From the NCBI RefSeq assembly GCF_006717075.1, contig NZ_VFQC01000001.1, forward strand, positions 1,287,501 through 1,351,500: 64,000 nt of DNA, in the 5' to 3' direction. The notes under the pieces were generated by a model. That model saw nothing but the letters and a program-made list of their open reading frames with translations, did not search any database and was not told where the DNA came from. Of the stretch, positions 23,055-32,420 are shown piece after piece; position 1 is the first letter of the stretch; each line of letters begins with the position of its first letter. A program made the position numbers and the translations under genes. The DNA is from Haloactinospora alba (GTDB taxonomy: Bacteria; Actinomycetota; Actinomycetes; Streptosporangiales; Streptosporangiaceae).

Positions 23055-24290
23055 CTACTCGCCGTTACTCGCCACCCGTACCGCACCGCGTTCGATCATC
23101 TCCGAGATGCGGTCGGCGCTCAGCCCCACCTCGGTGAGGATCTGTCTGGAGTGCTGCCCGAGCAGGGGAGGCGGATCCGACCCTCCATCCCTCCTCCCCT
23201 CGGCGGTTCCCAACCGGAACCCCGCGCGCAGGAGCTCCAAGCTCCCCGCTGTGGGGTGGTGCACGGTGCGGGTCACGTCGTCGCCGGCCGCGTCGGCGGT
23301 ACGGATCGCGTCCAGCACGCCGCGCACCTTGCCGACCGGCACCCCGGCCTCCAACAGCGACTCCGTCCACTCGTGCGCTGGCCGGGTGCGCAGCTCGGCC
23401 TGGATCTCCTCCACAAGCTCCGCGCGGTGAGCGACCCGGTCGGGATTGGTGGTGTATCGGGGGTCACTGCTGAGGTCGTCCCGCCCGAGTACGGCGCACA
23501 GCTTGCGGAAGAGCGCGTCGTTGCCGGCGGCGACCATGATGTCGGCGTCGGCGGTGCCGAACACCTGGTAGGGCACGATCGCCGGGTGGGCGTTCCCGTA
23601 CCGCTGAGGCTCCGTTTCCGTAGCCAGCGCCCCCTGCGCGACGTTCACGAGGCCGGACAGCGCGGAGTTCACCAACGACGCCGAGATGTGCTCACCCTGA
23701 CCCGTGACGCGCGCGCGCAACAGGGCCCCGAGGATGGCGACCGCGGCGTTGAGGCCGGTAAGCACATCGGTGATAGCCACTCCCACTTTGCTGGCCTGGT
23801 CACCAGCCCCGGTCACGGCCATGAGCCCGCTCTCGGCCTGCATGACGGCGTCGAAACCGGGACGGTCGGCGGGATCGTGCTCGGGGCCGAACCCGCTGAT
23901 GGAGCAGTAGACCACAGCGGGGTTCCGTTCCCGGACCGAGGCGTAGTCGAGCCCGAGCCTGTCGATGACGCCGGGGCGGAAGTTCTGGATCAGCACGTCG
24001 CAACCGGCGCAGATCTCACGCACAGCGGCCGCCCCGTCCGGGTCCTTGAGGTCGACGGCCAGACTGCGCTTTCCCCGGTTCACGGAGAGGAAGTAAGCGG
24101 ATTCGCCCGATTCCCACGGCGGCCCCCAGGCACGGGTGTCGTCGCCCTCGCCTGGGTGTTCGACCTTGACGACCTCGGCACCCATGTCCGAGAGGAGCAT
24201 GGTCGCGTAGGGACCCGCAAGCACACGTGAGAGGTCAGCAACCCTGACACCCGCCAGGGGCTGGTCCGAACCGGAATCGCTGTTGGGCAT
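23055..24290 (-). CDS. CaiB/BaiF family (class III) CoA-transferase
   Basis: The 411-residue protein has class III features: N-terminal PLAGVRVADLSRVLAGPYAT, the GAEVVKVEHPGEGDDTR nucleotide-contact block, LIQNFRPGVIDRLGLDY, and the catalytic Asp in RPGFDAVMQAESGLMAVTG. With the glutaryl-CoA dehydrogenase 11 bp downstream, the likely reaction is transfer of CoA from succinyl-CoA to glutarate (SUGCT type), though specificity is not proven. The ATG at 24290 has GAGGAG 10 nt upstream; an extended frame to 24389 does not align. It is transcribed away from the SAM-IV riboswitch unit. Confidence 0.9.
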   Translation of the reverse strand: MPNSDSGSDQPLAGVRVADLSRVLAGPYATMLLSDMGAEVVKVEHPGEGDDTRAWGPPWESGESAYFLSVNRGKRSLAVDLKDPDGAAAVREICAGCDVLIQNFRPGVIDRLGLDYASVRERNPAVVYCSISGFGPEHDPADRPGFDAVMQAESGLMAVTGAGDQASKVGVAITDVLTGLNAAVAILGALLRARVTGQGEHISASLVNSALSGLVNVAQGALATETEPQRYGNAHPAIVPYQVFGTADADIMVAAGNDALFRKLCAVLGRDDLSSDPRYTTNPDRVAHRAELVEEIQAELRTRPAHEWTESLLEAGVPVGKVRGVLDAIRTADAAGDDVTRTVHHPTAGSLELLRAGFRLGTAEGRRDGGSDPPPLLGQHSRQILTEVGLSADRISEMIERGAVRVASNGE

Positions 24291-24421
24291 GTACGCACCA
24301 CTCCTCATCGTCCTCGATGGGCGCGCCCCGATGTCATCACCATGCCATGGCGCCGGGGCGTCGTCGTCGAGCGGGGGGCGATTGCGCACAATCCGCCATG
24401 GTGCGCTAAAGTTCCCAAACA

Positions 24422-24545
24422 GGTCATGAGTGCCAGTGTTAAGCCCCGGCTAACTGGCCGGCAACCCTCCTTCCGCGGTGGGGTGCCCCGGGTGAGGACC
24501 AGGTCGAGACACGACCGAACGCAACCGTGTCAGGCAAGCGCGGAC
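24422..24545 (+). ncRNA. SAM-IV riboswitch
   Basis: The sequence matches the actinobacterial SAM-IV class in order and spacing: GGTCATGAGTGCCAG at the 5' end, AAGCCCCGGC, CTGGCCGGCAACCCTCC, CCGCGGTGGGGTGCCCCGGG, GACCAGGT, and a 3' arm with GGCAAGCGCGGACC forming the pseudoknotted end. GGTCA and TGAGGACC close the core helix. SAM-IV binds S-adenosylmethionine and usually represses sulfur or methionine genes when SAM is high. It precedes a class V aminotransferase by 72 nt. Confidence 0.92.
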
Positions 24546-24617
24546 CCCGCGGGAAGCAGGCGACGACGGCGCCGCCGCATCTCCAGGGGTCCCTAACGGC
24601 CCCGTGGAGGTGCCTTG

Positions 24618-25952
24618 ATGACGACTGTCGCCACTGACCCGCTGTCCTCCTGTGCCGCAGGGAACGAACCCGCGGACACGAGCCTCGTCGGATCCGAGGT
24701 TCCCGTCCCGCTGGTGACGGGAGAACGGGTCGACTACGCCAACTTCGACTACGCCGCGAGCGCCCCGTGCCTCAGCACGGTGCAGGAGGCGTTGCACGCC
24801 GCACTGCCCTACTACGCGAGCGTGCACCGCGGCGCCGGTTTCCACTCCCAACTCAGTACCAGGGCCTACGAGCGTGCGCGGCTTTCGGCGGCGGAGTTCG
24901 TCGACGCGCGCGACAACGACACCGTGCTGTTCGTCCGGGGAACCACCGACGCGCTCAACCTGCTGGCCCGTGCCGTTCCCGACGGTTGTTCGGTGGTGGT
25001 CTTCTCCACGGAACACCACGCGAACCTGTTGCCGTGGCAACACCGCGGCAGCCGCGTCGGCCACCTGAGCCAGCTCCCGCTGCCCTCCGACCCCCAGGAG
25101 GCGGTGGCGGCGGCCCGGGCGGCGCTTCGCGCCGCTCCCGAGGGGCCGCGCCTGCTCTGTGTCACGGCCGCGTCCAACGTCACCGGGGAGGTGTGGCCGG
25201 TGGAGGAGCTGGCGGACGTGGCCCACGCGGAAGGCGCGCGTATCGTCGTCGACGCCGCCCAACTCGTCCCGCACTGCGCCTTCAGCCTGGCCGAGACCGG
25301 AGCCGACTACGTGGCCTTCTCCGGACACAAGCTCTACGCGCCCTTCGGCTCGGGTGTGCTGGCGGGCCGCACCGACTGGTTGCGGGCCGCGGACCCCTAC
25401 CTTGCCGGCGGAGGCGCCACCCGTCTCGTGTCCGAGGACGGCGTACGGTGGAACGACCTGCCCGCCCGCCACGAGGCGGGCACCCCCAACCTGTTGGGCG
25501 CCGTGGCGCTCGGAACCGCCTGTGACACGCTCCGGGCCGCTGGTCAGGACCGGCTGCACGAACGGGAGCAGGAGTTGCTGACCCGGTTGCGGGAGGGGAT
25601 AGCAACCGTCGGAAAGGTGCACGACCTCGGTCTGTGGCACAGGAACCATCCCCGTGTGGGAATCGTGTCGTTCGTGGTCGACGGTCTGCCCAGCGATCTG
25701 GTGGGAGCGGCCCTGGCAGCGGAGTACGGGATCGGAGTGCGGGACGGACTGTTCTGCGCCCACCCCCTCACCCGCGGGCTGCTTCCGGACGGTCACGGGC
25801 AGGCCGTACGCGCCAGTCTGGGCCTGGGAACGACCCCCGAGCACGTCGACAGGCTGGTCGCGGCGCTGTCCGAACTCGCCGACCACGGTCCGCGCTGGGA
25901 GTACCGGGACGACGGGGGGCACCTCGTGCCCGTGCCCGACCCGCGCTGGTGA
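24618..25952 (+). CDS. Class V aminotransferase, cysteine desulfurase/selenocysteine lyase-like
   Basis: The 444-residue PLP enzyme (fold type I) has FDYAASAPCLSTVQEAL at the N-terminus, the cofactor-binding FVRGTTDALNLLARAV and STEHHANLLPW, Asp/Gln in VVDAAQLVPH, and the Schiff-base Lys in AFSGHKLYAPFG. This is the SufS/Csd layout, but no confident active-site Cys loop was identified. The SAM-IV riboswitch upstream implies SAM-repressed expression and so a role in sulfur or methionine metabolism; Fe-S assembly genes are not nearby. The ATG at 24618 has GGAGG 7 nt upstream. The exact substrate is open. Confidence 0.88.
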   Translation: MTTVATDPLSSCAAGNEPADTSLVGSEVPVPLVTGERVDYANFDYAASAPCLSTVQEALHAALPYYASVHRGAGFHSQLSTRAYERARLSAAEFVDARDNDTVLFVRGTTDALNLLARAVPDGCSVVVFSTEHHANLLPWQHRGSRVGHLSQLPLPSDPQEAVAAARAALRAAPEGPRLLCVTAASNVTGEVWPVEELADVAHAEGARIVVDAAQLVPHCAFSLAETGADYVAFSGHKLYAPFGSGVLAGRTDWLRAADPYLAGGGATRLVSEDGVRWNDLPARHEAGTPNLLGAVALGTACDTLRAAGQDRLHEREQELLTRLREGIATVGKVHDLGLWHRNHPRVGIVSFVVDGLPSDLVGAALAAEYGIGVRDGLFCAHPLTRGLLPDGHGQAVRASLGLGTTPEHVDRLVAALSELADHGPRWEYRDDGGHLVPVPDPRW

Positions 25953-26105
25953 CAGCAACCTGTCGCACAGGAGTGTTGCGTATGGGTGAATAACGTCACC
26001 GGCACCGGGTAACATCGAACCCCAACGAAGGGGTGGGTGCGGCAGGCGGACACAATCCGTTCTGGTCCGGCCCCGGAACCGGCCGACGGCGCTGGGAGTG
26101 CGATC

Positions 26106-26816
26106 GTGACTGACGAGCGGCGGGCACTGCACACGGATCCGGAGAGGCCCGCCGCTGAGATTCCCAGCCCGCGCGTGATCGACATGGAGACCCACCGTCC
26201 CCGGCCCGGCGCCGGCGCGGAGCCGGTCGGGAACGCGGAAGAGAAGCGGGGTTTCCTCCGGCGGGTCGTGGCCTACCTCGCCGCTGACGCTGGGGTGCGG
26301 CAGTTCATCGACATGGGCTCGCGGCTTCCGGTCCGGGAGGTGGTCCAACAGGTCGCTGACGCCCACGTCGCGACGGCGCGGATCGTCTATGTGGATCCGG
26401 AGGGAACGGTCCCGCTGCGTGGCAGGGCGCACGCGCGCGGTGAGGCCGTGTCCGTGGTGGCTGCGGGGTCGGGCCCCCACGAGCTCGCCGAGCGGCTCCA
26501 ACAACGGGGACTGGTGGACTTCCGGCTTCCGGCCGCGGCCCTGTTGGTGGACAGCGGGTGTTTCCCGGAGAGCGTGATGAGGGGTGGCGACCTGGTGCCG
26601 GCACTGTACGAGGTGATGCCCTCCGGCAGCTACCTGGCGATGGCACGGGAGCCGGACAGCGCTGACACGGCCCGGACCACTCTGACAGCCGCCGTGTTCT
26701 CCCCCTTCACACTGCTCGCCCCCGGCGTGGCCGACCTCGCGTGGTGGCCGTACCCGGACCATGAGGTGGCCAGCGCCGGAACGGGGATACCGGCGGGAGT
26801 GGGGCGCAAGGAGTGA
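26106..26816 (+). CDS. Shortened DUF574-type SAM methyltransferase-like protein
   Basis: The 236-residue protein resembles the actinobacterial DUF574 (S-adenosyl methyltransferase) family from residue about 55: EEKRGFLRRVVAYLAADAGVRQFIDMGSRLP, then ARIVYVDPEG where the family has a VDND-type motif, and the MPSGSYLAMA block near the end. The usual N-terminal NYxLGGKDN signature is absent and the cofactor Asp motif is changed, so activity is doubtful. The N-terminal 45 residues are polar and Pro-rich. The GTG at 26106 has GGGAG upstream. The family is abundant in filamentous actinomycetes and unassigned in function. It is convergent with priA. Confidence 0.72.
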   Translation: MTDERRALHTDPERPAAEIPSPRVIDMETHRPRPGAGAEPVGNAEEKRGFLRRVVAYLAADAGVRQFIDMGSRLPVREVVQQVADAHVATARIVYVDPEGTVPLRGRAHARGEAVSVVAAGSGPHELAERLQQRGLVDFRLPAAALLVDSGCFPESVMRGGDLVPALYEVMPSGSYLAMAREPDSADTARTTLTAAVFSPFTLLAPGVADLAWWPYPDHEVASAGTGIPAGVGRKE

Positions 26817-26841
26817 ACGGTCCCTTTCCGCTCCCATAGCC

Positions 26842-28881
26842 CTAGACGACTTCCAGCGGATCCATCCGTACACGCGCCAGATGCTCGTCCTTGCGGGCGC
26901 TACGGGCAGCCGTCGCCGTTTTGAGAGCCCTGGCCAGCTCCAGAACGTCCCCGCGTGGCACCCGCAACAGTGCGCGTTCGGTGCTGTCGCTGTCCTCGTT
27001 GGAAACAGGGACCGGTCCCAGTACCTCGGCGGACTCCGGGAGGGTGACGTCGGCGAGAAGTTCGCGCACGTGTTCCGGTTCTCCCGTTACCGACGCCATG
27101 GCCACCGCGGGCGGAAACCCGAGCTCCCGGCGTTCGGCGAGTTCCCGTTCGGCGAAGCCGGCCGGGTCCCACCGGACGAGCGCCTGGGTCGCGGACAGCC
27201 CGGCTTCGGCCACGACGGCGACCCGTCCACCGTCGTCGGCGGGGCGTACCAGGCTCGCAGCGTTGTACCACCGCCGAAGCGCCTCCTCCGCCGCTCGCAG
27301 GTCGGCACGGTCGAGCAGAGCCCACCCGTCCAGCAACAGCGCGGCCGTGTAACCGGACGGGGCGCTCGGTTCGGCCCCGGGGGTGGCCACCACGAGAGCG
27401 GGACGGTCCGACACGGCGGTGAGGACCTCGTCCCGTCCGGAGGTGTGCACGGGCAGGGAGGGAAACGCCCGTCCCAGCTCCTCGGCGGTCCTCCGCGTTC
27501 CCACGACGCCGGCGCGGAGGCGCGAACCGCCGCAGGTGGGACAGCTCCAGGCTCCGGCGAGGTGTCCGCACCACCGGCAGTAGGGCATGGCGTGAGCGCT
27601 GCGGACCGCCAACGGCCCCTGGCAGGAGGCGCACCGGGCTGATCCCCGGCACCCCTGGCACAGCAGGGACGCGAGGTAGCCCCGTCGCGGTACCTGGATG
27701 AGTACCGGGCCCGTCTGGGAGGACTCGCGTGCCATCCGCAGCGCCCGGAGCGGAAGGCGGGCGCTGCGCGCGGCGTCGTCGCGGGCGAGTTCGCTGTCGT
27801 CGCCGGAGGCGTGCACCCGTGGGGCATGGGAACGCAGGGTGGTGCGGTCGGCGGTCAACGGATGCGCCCACCCGGACTCGATGAGCTGCGCGGCGTCGGC
27901 GGTGCGCGCGAATCCCCCGACAAGCGCGGCGGTTCCCAGGTGGTGGGCGCGCATGGTCAGCACGGTACGCGCGTGGGGATAGGGGGCGTGCGGATCGCAG
28001 TGGACGTCGTCACCGTCGTCCCACAGGACCACCAACCCCAGCTCGTGGACGGGAGCGAACATGGCGGCACGCGTTCCCACGACCACGCGCACGTGTCCCC
28101 GCAGCACAGAGAGCCAGCGACGGTAGCGTTCGGCGGGACCGAGGTCGGCGGTGAGCGCCACGTGGCGCCCGCTTCCCAGCCGCTCGCGCATCGCGGTGTC
28201 GAGAGCCTCCACATCCCGACCGTCCGGGAGGACCGCGACCGTCCCCTGGCCGGACCAGAGCGCGGTGGCCGCCGCGATGGCGACCGTGTCGGCCCAGTCG
28301 GACCCGGGTAGCGCGTTCCAGACCGCGCGGGGGCAACGTTGCGAACGCAGCGCGGCCAGGAAGGACGGCCCGTGCGGGTAGTTCTCCCACGGTCCGTGGG
28401 GAGGAAGCTCCGCGGGAGCGGGTTGGGGCGGTTCCGGTTGTTCCCGCTCCACCCGCGCGTGTCGCGGCGGTATCGCCAGCCGCAGCACGTCACTGAGCGT
28501 TCCGGCGTAGCGGTCGGCGACGGCACGGGAGAGCCGGCGCACCTCCGGGGTGAGGACGGGTTCCGAGGAGACGACCTGGTGCAGGTAGGACAGCTGGCCG
28601 TCGAAGTCGGAGGAGGACGCCCGTTCAAGGAGGAACCCGCTGCGGACCTGGCCACCGAACCGCACCCGCACCCGGCACCCCGGTACGGCGGTGGTGTGCA
28701 TGCTCTCGGGCACGCGGTAGTCGAACGGTCGGTCGAGGTGCGGGAGCGGAGTGTCCACCGCGACACGGGCGATCGGTTCCTCGGGGGCGGGAGCGCGCTT
28801 TTTCGGACCGGACGCCGCGGCGGTGGCGGCTCGTGGCGTGTCGAAGAGAGTCCCTTCCCCGGGGGTGGGCTGCGCAGTCAT
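26842..28881 (-). CDS. priA: Primosomal protein N' (PriA), helicase motifs lost
   Basis: The 679-residue protein has the PriA N-terminal DNA-binding domain (IARVAVDTPLPHLDRPFDYRVP, then GCRVRVRFGGQVRSGFLLE) and the zinc module CQGC...CASC...CRWC...CPTCGG. The superfamily II ATPase signatures are missing. No Gly-rich Walker A is found where GSGKT is expected (NALPGSDWADTVAIA), and the DEEH box reads LWDDGDDV. Actinobacterial PriA proteins are known to lack helicase residues, so it probably acts as a replication-restart scaffold. The ATG at 28881 is followed by MTAQPTPGEG; longer frames upstream do not align. It is divergent from fmt, as in many actinobacteria. Confidence 0.92.
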   Translation of the reverse strand: MTAQPTPGEGTLFDTPRAATAAASGPKKRAPAPEEPIARVAVDTPLPHLDRPFDYRVPESMHTTAVPGCRVRVRFGGQVRSGFLLERASSSDFDGQLSYLHQVVSSEPVLTPEVRRLSRAVADRYAGTLSDVLRLAIPPRHARVEREQPEPPQPAPAELPPHGPWENYPHGPSFLAALRSQRCPRAVWNALPGSDWADTVAIAAATALWSGQGTVAVLPDGRDVEALDTAMRERLGSGRHVALTADLGPAERYRRWLSVLRGHVRVVVGTRAAMFAPVHELGLVVLWDDGDDVHCDPHAPYPHARTVLTMRAHHLGTAALVGGFARTADAAQLIESGWAHPLTADRTTLRSHAPRVHASGDDSELARDDAARSARLPLRALRMARESSQTGPVLIQVPRRGYLASLLCQGCRGSARCASCQGPLAVRSAHAMPYCRWCGHLAGAWSCPTCGGSRLRAGVVGTRRTAEELGRAFPSLPVHTSGRDEVLTAVSDRPALVVATPGAEPSAPSGYTAALLLDGWALLDRADLRAAEEALRRWYNAASLVRPADDGGRVAVVAEAGLSATQALVRWDPAGFAERELAERRELGFPPAVAMASVTGEPEHVRELLADVTLPESAEVLGPVPVSNEDSDSTERALLRVPRGDVLELARALKTATAARSARKDEHLARVRMDPLEVV

Positions 28882-29077
28882 CGAGTTCCGGTTTACCAGA
28901 GCGCTACGACGTATTCCGGGAGCCGGTCGCGTTGGCGGCGGTTCCGGCATCCGGAGCGGTGCCGTGTCCGTTGTCCGCCGGCCGTCTCCCGCCACGGCGG
29001 GCTCGTGTGTCCGCTGACCGCTGGTTCCCCTGGTAAACAAGGACACGATCGCCCGACGGTGAGTGAGGAGAGACGCC

Positions 29078-30016
29078 TTGAAGCTGGTCTTCGCTGGAAC
29101 GCCCCAGGTAGCGGTGCCGTCGTTGCACGCGCTGCTGTCGTCCGGGCACGAGGTGGCAGCGGTCGTCACCAGGCCGGACGCCGCCGCGGGGCGCGGCCGC
29201 AAGGTAACGGCCAGTCCGGTGGCCGAGACCGCCGTAGCCGCTGGTGTGGAAGTACTCAAACCGGAGAAGGCGGACGATCCGGATTTCCTGCAGCGGTTGC
29301 GGGAGATCGCGCCGGACTGCTGCCCCACCGTGGCCTACGGTGCGATGCTGCGTCGTGAGACGTTGGACGTCCCCGAGCACGGTTGGGTCAACCTGCACTT
29401 CTCGCTGTTGCCGGCGTGGCGCGGCGCCGCGCCCGTACAACACGCGGTGCTGCACGGGGACGACGTCACGGGAGCCGCCACCTTCCAGATCGAGCCCGAC
29501 CTCGACTCCGGACCGGTCTACGGCGTGGTCACCGAACCGGTCGGTCCACGCGACACCAGCGGAGAGCTCCTCACACGCCTCGCGTACGCCGGCGCCGGCC
29601 TGTTGGTGCGAACGGTGGACGGCATCGAGTCGGGTGACGTCGTGGCCCGCCCGCAGGACGGCGACGCGTCCTACGCGCCGAAGCTCACCCCGGCCGACGC
29701 GGAGGTGGACTTCGGGACCCCCGCGATGCGGGTGGACCGCCTCGTGCGCGCCTGTACACCCGCGCCTGGGGCGTGGACCACGTTCCGCGGCAGTCGGTTG
29801 AAGCTCGGGCCGGTCCGTCCCCGCACCGACGCGGAACGGTTGGAAGCCGGACGTGTCTCGGCGGACAAGCACCGTGTGCTCGTGGGAACAGCCACTCACC
29901 CCGTTGAACTGGGCGACGTGCAACCCCAGGGGAAACGCTCCATGACAGCGGTGGACTGGGCACGGGGGGTGCGGCCCTCGGAGACGGAACGCCTCGGTGC
30001 CTCCCAGGACGGGTAA
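29078..30016 (+). CDS. fmt: Methionyl-tRNA formyltransferase
   Basis: The 312-residue enzyme formylates initiator Met-tRNA using 10-formyl-THF. The formyltransferase core shows the signature [23 protein letters not shown] with the catalytic Asn-His-Asp environment, the [16 protein letters not shown] block, and a C-terminal OB-like domain (from about 205) that holds tRNA. The start is taken as TTG 29078 (LKLVFAGTP), with GAGGAGAG 6 nt before it; the GTG at 29063 overlaps that SD. It begins the cluster fmt-rsmB-rpe, the same order as Rv1406-Rv1408. Confidence 0.95.
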   Translation: MKLVFAGTPQVAVPSLHALLSSGHEVAAVVTRPDAAAGRGRKVTASPVAETAVAAGVEVLKPEKADDPDFLQRLREIAPDCCPTVAYGAMLRRETLDVPEHGWVNLHFSLLPAWRGAAPVQHAVLHGDDVTGAATFQIEPDLDSGPVYGVVTEPVGPRDTSGELLTRLAYAGAGLLVRTVDGIESGDVVARPQDGDASYAPKLTPADAEVDFGTPAMRVDRLVRACTPAPGAWTTFRGSRLKLGPVRPRTDAERLEAGRVSADKHRVLVGTATHPVELGDVQPQGKRSMTAVDWARGVRPSETERLGASQDG

Positions 30017-30091
30017 GGCGCCGTTCTCGGGTGGCGTACCCTCGGTTTGTGCCAACCGCGTTCCCGGTCGACACTGAGACGGATTCCAGAA

Positions 30092-31537
30092 GTGACACAG
30101 CGTTCCGGTTCCCCGAAGCGTTCCCCTCGTAGCGGGACCCACGGAGGTGCGTCCGGGGGTGCCGCACCCACCTCAGCCGGTGGTGGCGACCCCGCTCGTC
30201 GGGCCGCCTACGACGTCCTGTGCGCGGTGCTCCGACGGGACGCCTACGCGAACCTGCTGTTGCCCTCCGTGCTGCGTGACCGAGGCGTGTCGGGAAGGGA
30301 CGCCGCTCTGGCGACCGAACTCACCTACGGTACGTTGCGCGGCCAGGGGAGCTATGACGCGGTGCTGGACGTGTGCATCGACCGCTCGTTGGCGTCGGTG
30401 GACGCCGAGGTCGTACCGCTGCTGCGACTGGGCGCCCACCAGCTGCTGGCGACGAAGATCCCGCCGCACGCTGCCGTGAGCGCGACGGTCCAACTGTCGC
30501 GGACCGTCGTGGGACGCCACCGCTCCCGGTTCGTCAACGCGGTGCTGCGCAAGGTCGCCGCCCGCGATCTGGAACAGTGGCTCGCGGTCGTTTCCCCACC
30601 GCGGTCGGAGGACCCGCTGGGCAGTCTCGCGGTGCGCCACAGCCACCCGCGTTGGATCGTCGCGGCCCTGGCCGAAGCGCTGGGAGAGGCGCCTGACGGC
30701 GAGCTGCGGGAGACCGAGCAGCTGCTGACGACACACAACGAACGCCCTCTGGTCCCTCTGGTGGCGAAGCCGGGGCGGGCCACGGTGGAAGAGCTGTCGC
30801 ACAGTGGCGCGGTACCCGCGGCCTATTCCCCCTACGCCGCTTACCTGCCGGAGGGCGACCCGGCAGCGCTGCCCGAGGTTCACCAGCGTCGTGCCGCCGT
30901 GCAGGACGAGGCCAGCCAGTTGGCGGCGCTGGCCGTGCTCCGTACCCCGATCGAGGGAAGGGACGCCCACTGGCTGGACGCGTGCGCGGGACCGGGCGGG
31001 AAGGCCGGCCTGCTCGCCGGCATCGCTGGCGAGCGCGGGGCGCGGTTGCTCGCTGCCGAGATGCGTCCCGCCCGGGCGGGACTGCTCGCCGGCGCGGTCG
31101 AGGGTTCCGCCGGTGAGGCGCAGGTGGTCGTCGCCGATTCCACCCGTCCGGCGTGGCGGAACGACACGTTCGACCGGGTGCTCGTGGACGTTCCGTGCAG
31201 CGGGTTGGGCGCGTTGCGCAGACGCCCGGAGTCGCGGTGGCGGCGCACGGAGGCGACCGTGACCGAGCTGGTGCCGCTGCAGCGTGAGCTGCTCGAACGC
31301 GCGCTGGACGCGGTTCGCCCCGGCGGGGTGGTGGGGTACGCCACGTGCTCGCCGCATCTGGGGGAGACCCGGGGCGTCGTCGACGCGGTCCGCGGCGAAC
31401 GCGACGACGTCACCGCCGTGCGCGCCGCTGACCAGCTCACCGGTGTCGCGGACGTGGCGGCGGGCGAGTACGCGCAGTTCTGGCCGCACCGGCACGGTAC
31501 CGACGCGATCTTCGTGGCGCTGCTGCGCAAACACTGA
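30092..31537 (+). CDS. rsmB: 16S rRNA (cytosine-5) methyltransferase RsmB/Sun
   Basis: The 481-residue protein has a basic tail, a NusB-like RNA-binding domain (about residues 40-180, [13 protein letters not shown] ... [14 protein letters not shown] ... [10 protein letters not shown]), and a Rossmann methyltransferase. The SAM site is [16 protein letters not shown], and the two essential cysteines lie in [16 protein letters not shown] and [16 protein letters not shown]. It methylates C967-equivalent in 16S rRNA. The GTG at 30092 is the likely start ([11 protein letters not shown]); a GTG at 30047 is in frame. It follows fmt by 75 bp and precedes rpe by 73 bp. Confidence 0.93.
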   Translation: MTQRSGSPKRSPRSGTHGGASGGAAPTSAGGGDPARRAAYDVLCAVLRRDAYANLLLPSVLRDRGVSGRDAALATELTYGTLRGQGSYDAVLDVCIDRSLASVDAEVVPLLRLGAHQLLATKIPPHAAVSATVQLSRTVVGRHRSRFVNAVLRKVAARDLEQWLAVVSPPRSEDPLGSLAVRHSHPRWIVAALAEALGEAPDGELRETEQLLTTHNERPLVPLVAKPGRATVEELSHSGAVPAAYSPYAAYLPEGDPAALPEVHQRRAAVQDEASQLAALAVLRTPIEGRDAHWLDACAGPGGKAGLLAGIAGERGARLLAAEMRPARAGLLAGAVEGSAGEAQVVVADSTRPAWRNDTFDRVLVDVPCSGLGALRRRPESRWRRTEATVTELVPLQRELLERALDAVRPGGVVGYATCSPHLGETRGVVDAVRGERDDVTAVRAADQLTGVADVAAGEYAQFWPHRHGTDAIFVALLRKH

Positions 31538-31610
31538 GGTGGTGGTCCGGGAACGGAAGCGGCCGGTGCCGTTCCCGCCTCCCACGAGGGGACTCGTTAG
31601 ACTGCCGGAT

Positions 31611-32276
31611 GTGGCAATCCAGATCTCTCCCAGCATCCTGTCCGCTGACTTCACTCATCTCGCGGACGAGGCGGCGGCGGTGGCGAACTCGGCCGACTGG
31701 CTGCACGTCGACGTCATGGACAACCATTTCGTACCCAACCTGACGTTGGGGCTTCCCGTTGTGGAGTCGTTACACCGCGTGGCGGACCTTCCGCTGGACT
31801 GTCATCTGATGATCGAGGACCCGGACCGGTGGGCTCCGTCCTACGCCGAGGCCGGAGCCGGCGGGGTGACCATCCACGCCGAGGCCGCCAAGGCGCCCGT
31901 GCGGACCCTGCGCACCATCCGTGCTGAGCACGCGCGTGCGGGACTGGCGATCAACCCCGCCACACCGGTCGAGCACTACGCCGAGCTGTTGCCGGAACTG
32001 GACATGGTTCTGCTGATGACCGTTGAACCGGGGTTCGGCGGGCAGAGTTTCCTCGAGATGGTCGTACCGAAGATCCGGCGCGCCCGGGAACTGATCGACG
32101 GTGGTGGGGGAACGGTCCGACTCCAGGTCGACGGTGGCGTCAGCGCCGACACGATCGAGCAGGCCGCCGCGGCGGGAGCGGACGTCTTCGTGGCCGGATC
32201 GGCGGTGTACGGGAAGGAGGACCCCGCCGCCGCTGTTGACGCGCTACGTGCCCAGGCACAACGGGAAGCACACTAA
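31611..32276 (+). CDS. rpe: Ribulose-phosphate 3-epimerase
   Basis: The 221-residue TIM-barrel enzyme interconverts ribulose-5-P and xylulose-5-P in the pentose phosphate pathway. Features are [31 protein letters not shown] (metal His/Asp), [27 protein letters not shown] and [20 protein letters not shown]. The start is GTG 31611 ([10 protein letters not shown]). No SD is present; TAGACT at 31598-31603, a -10-like element 7 nt upstream, suggests a leaderless message. Its supply of ribulose-5-P feeds the riboflavin branch whose genes lie 1.5 kb downstream. Confidence 0.95.
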   Translation: MAIQISPSILSADFTHLADEAAAVANSADWLHVDVMDNHFVPNLTLGLPVVESLHRVADLPLDCHLMIEDPDRWAPSYAEAGAGGVTIHAEAAKAPVRTLRTIRAEHARAGLAINPATPVEHYAELLPELDMVLLMTVEPGFGGQSFLEMVVPKIRRARELIDGGGGTVRLQVDGGVSADTIEQAAAAGADVFVAGSAVYGKEDPAAAVDALRAQAQREAH

Positions 32277-32420
32277 AGGCTCTGGAGCGAAGGAGCCCCA
32301 CCACCGAGGGAGAGGTGAGCTCGCGGCTCTGGGCTTGTACGGATTTCACCTTTACCATCCGGTAGCAATTGCTTGCTCCGGACGGGTGCGAGCGCTGGTC
32401 GAAACAGCGAGGTGTGTCCA

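Noticed and set aside
24450-26873. Open frame of 807 codons on the minus strand
   Set aside because: It covers the SAM-IV riboswitch, the aminotransferase and the DUF574 gene in antisense; no family resemblance.
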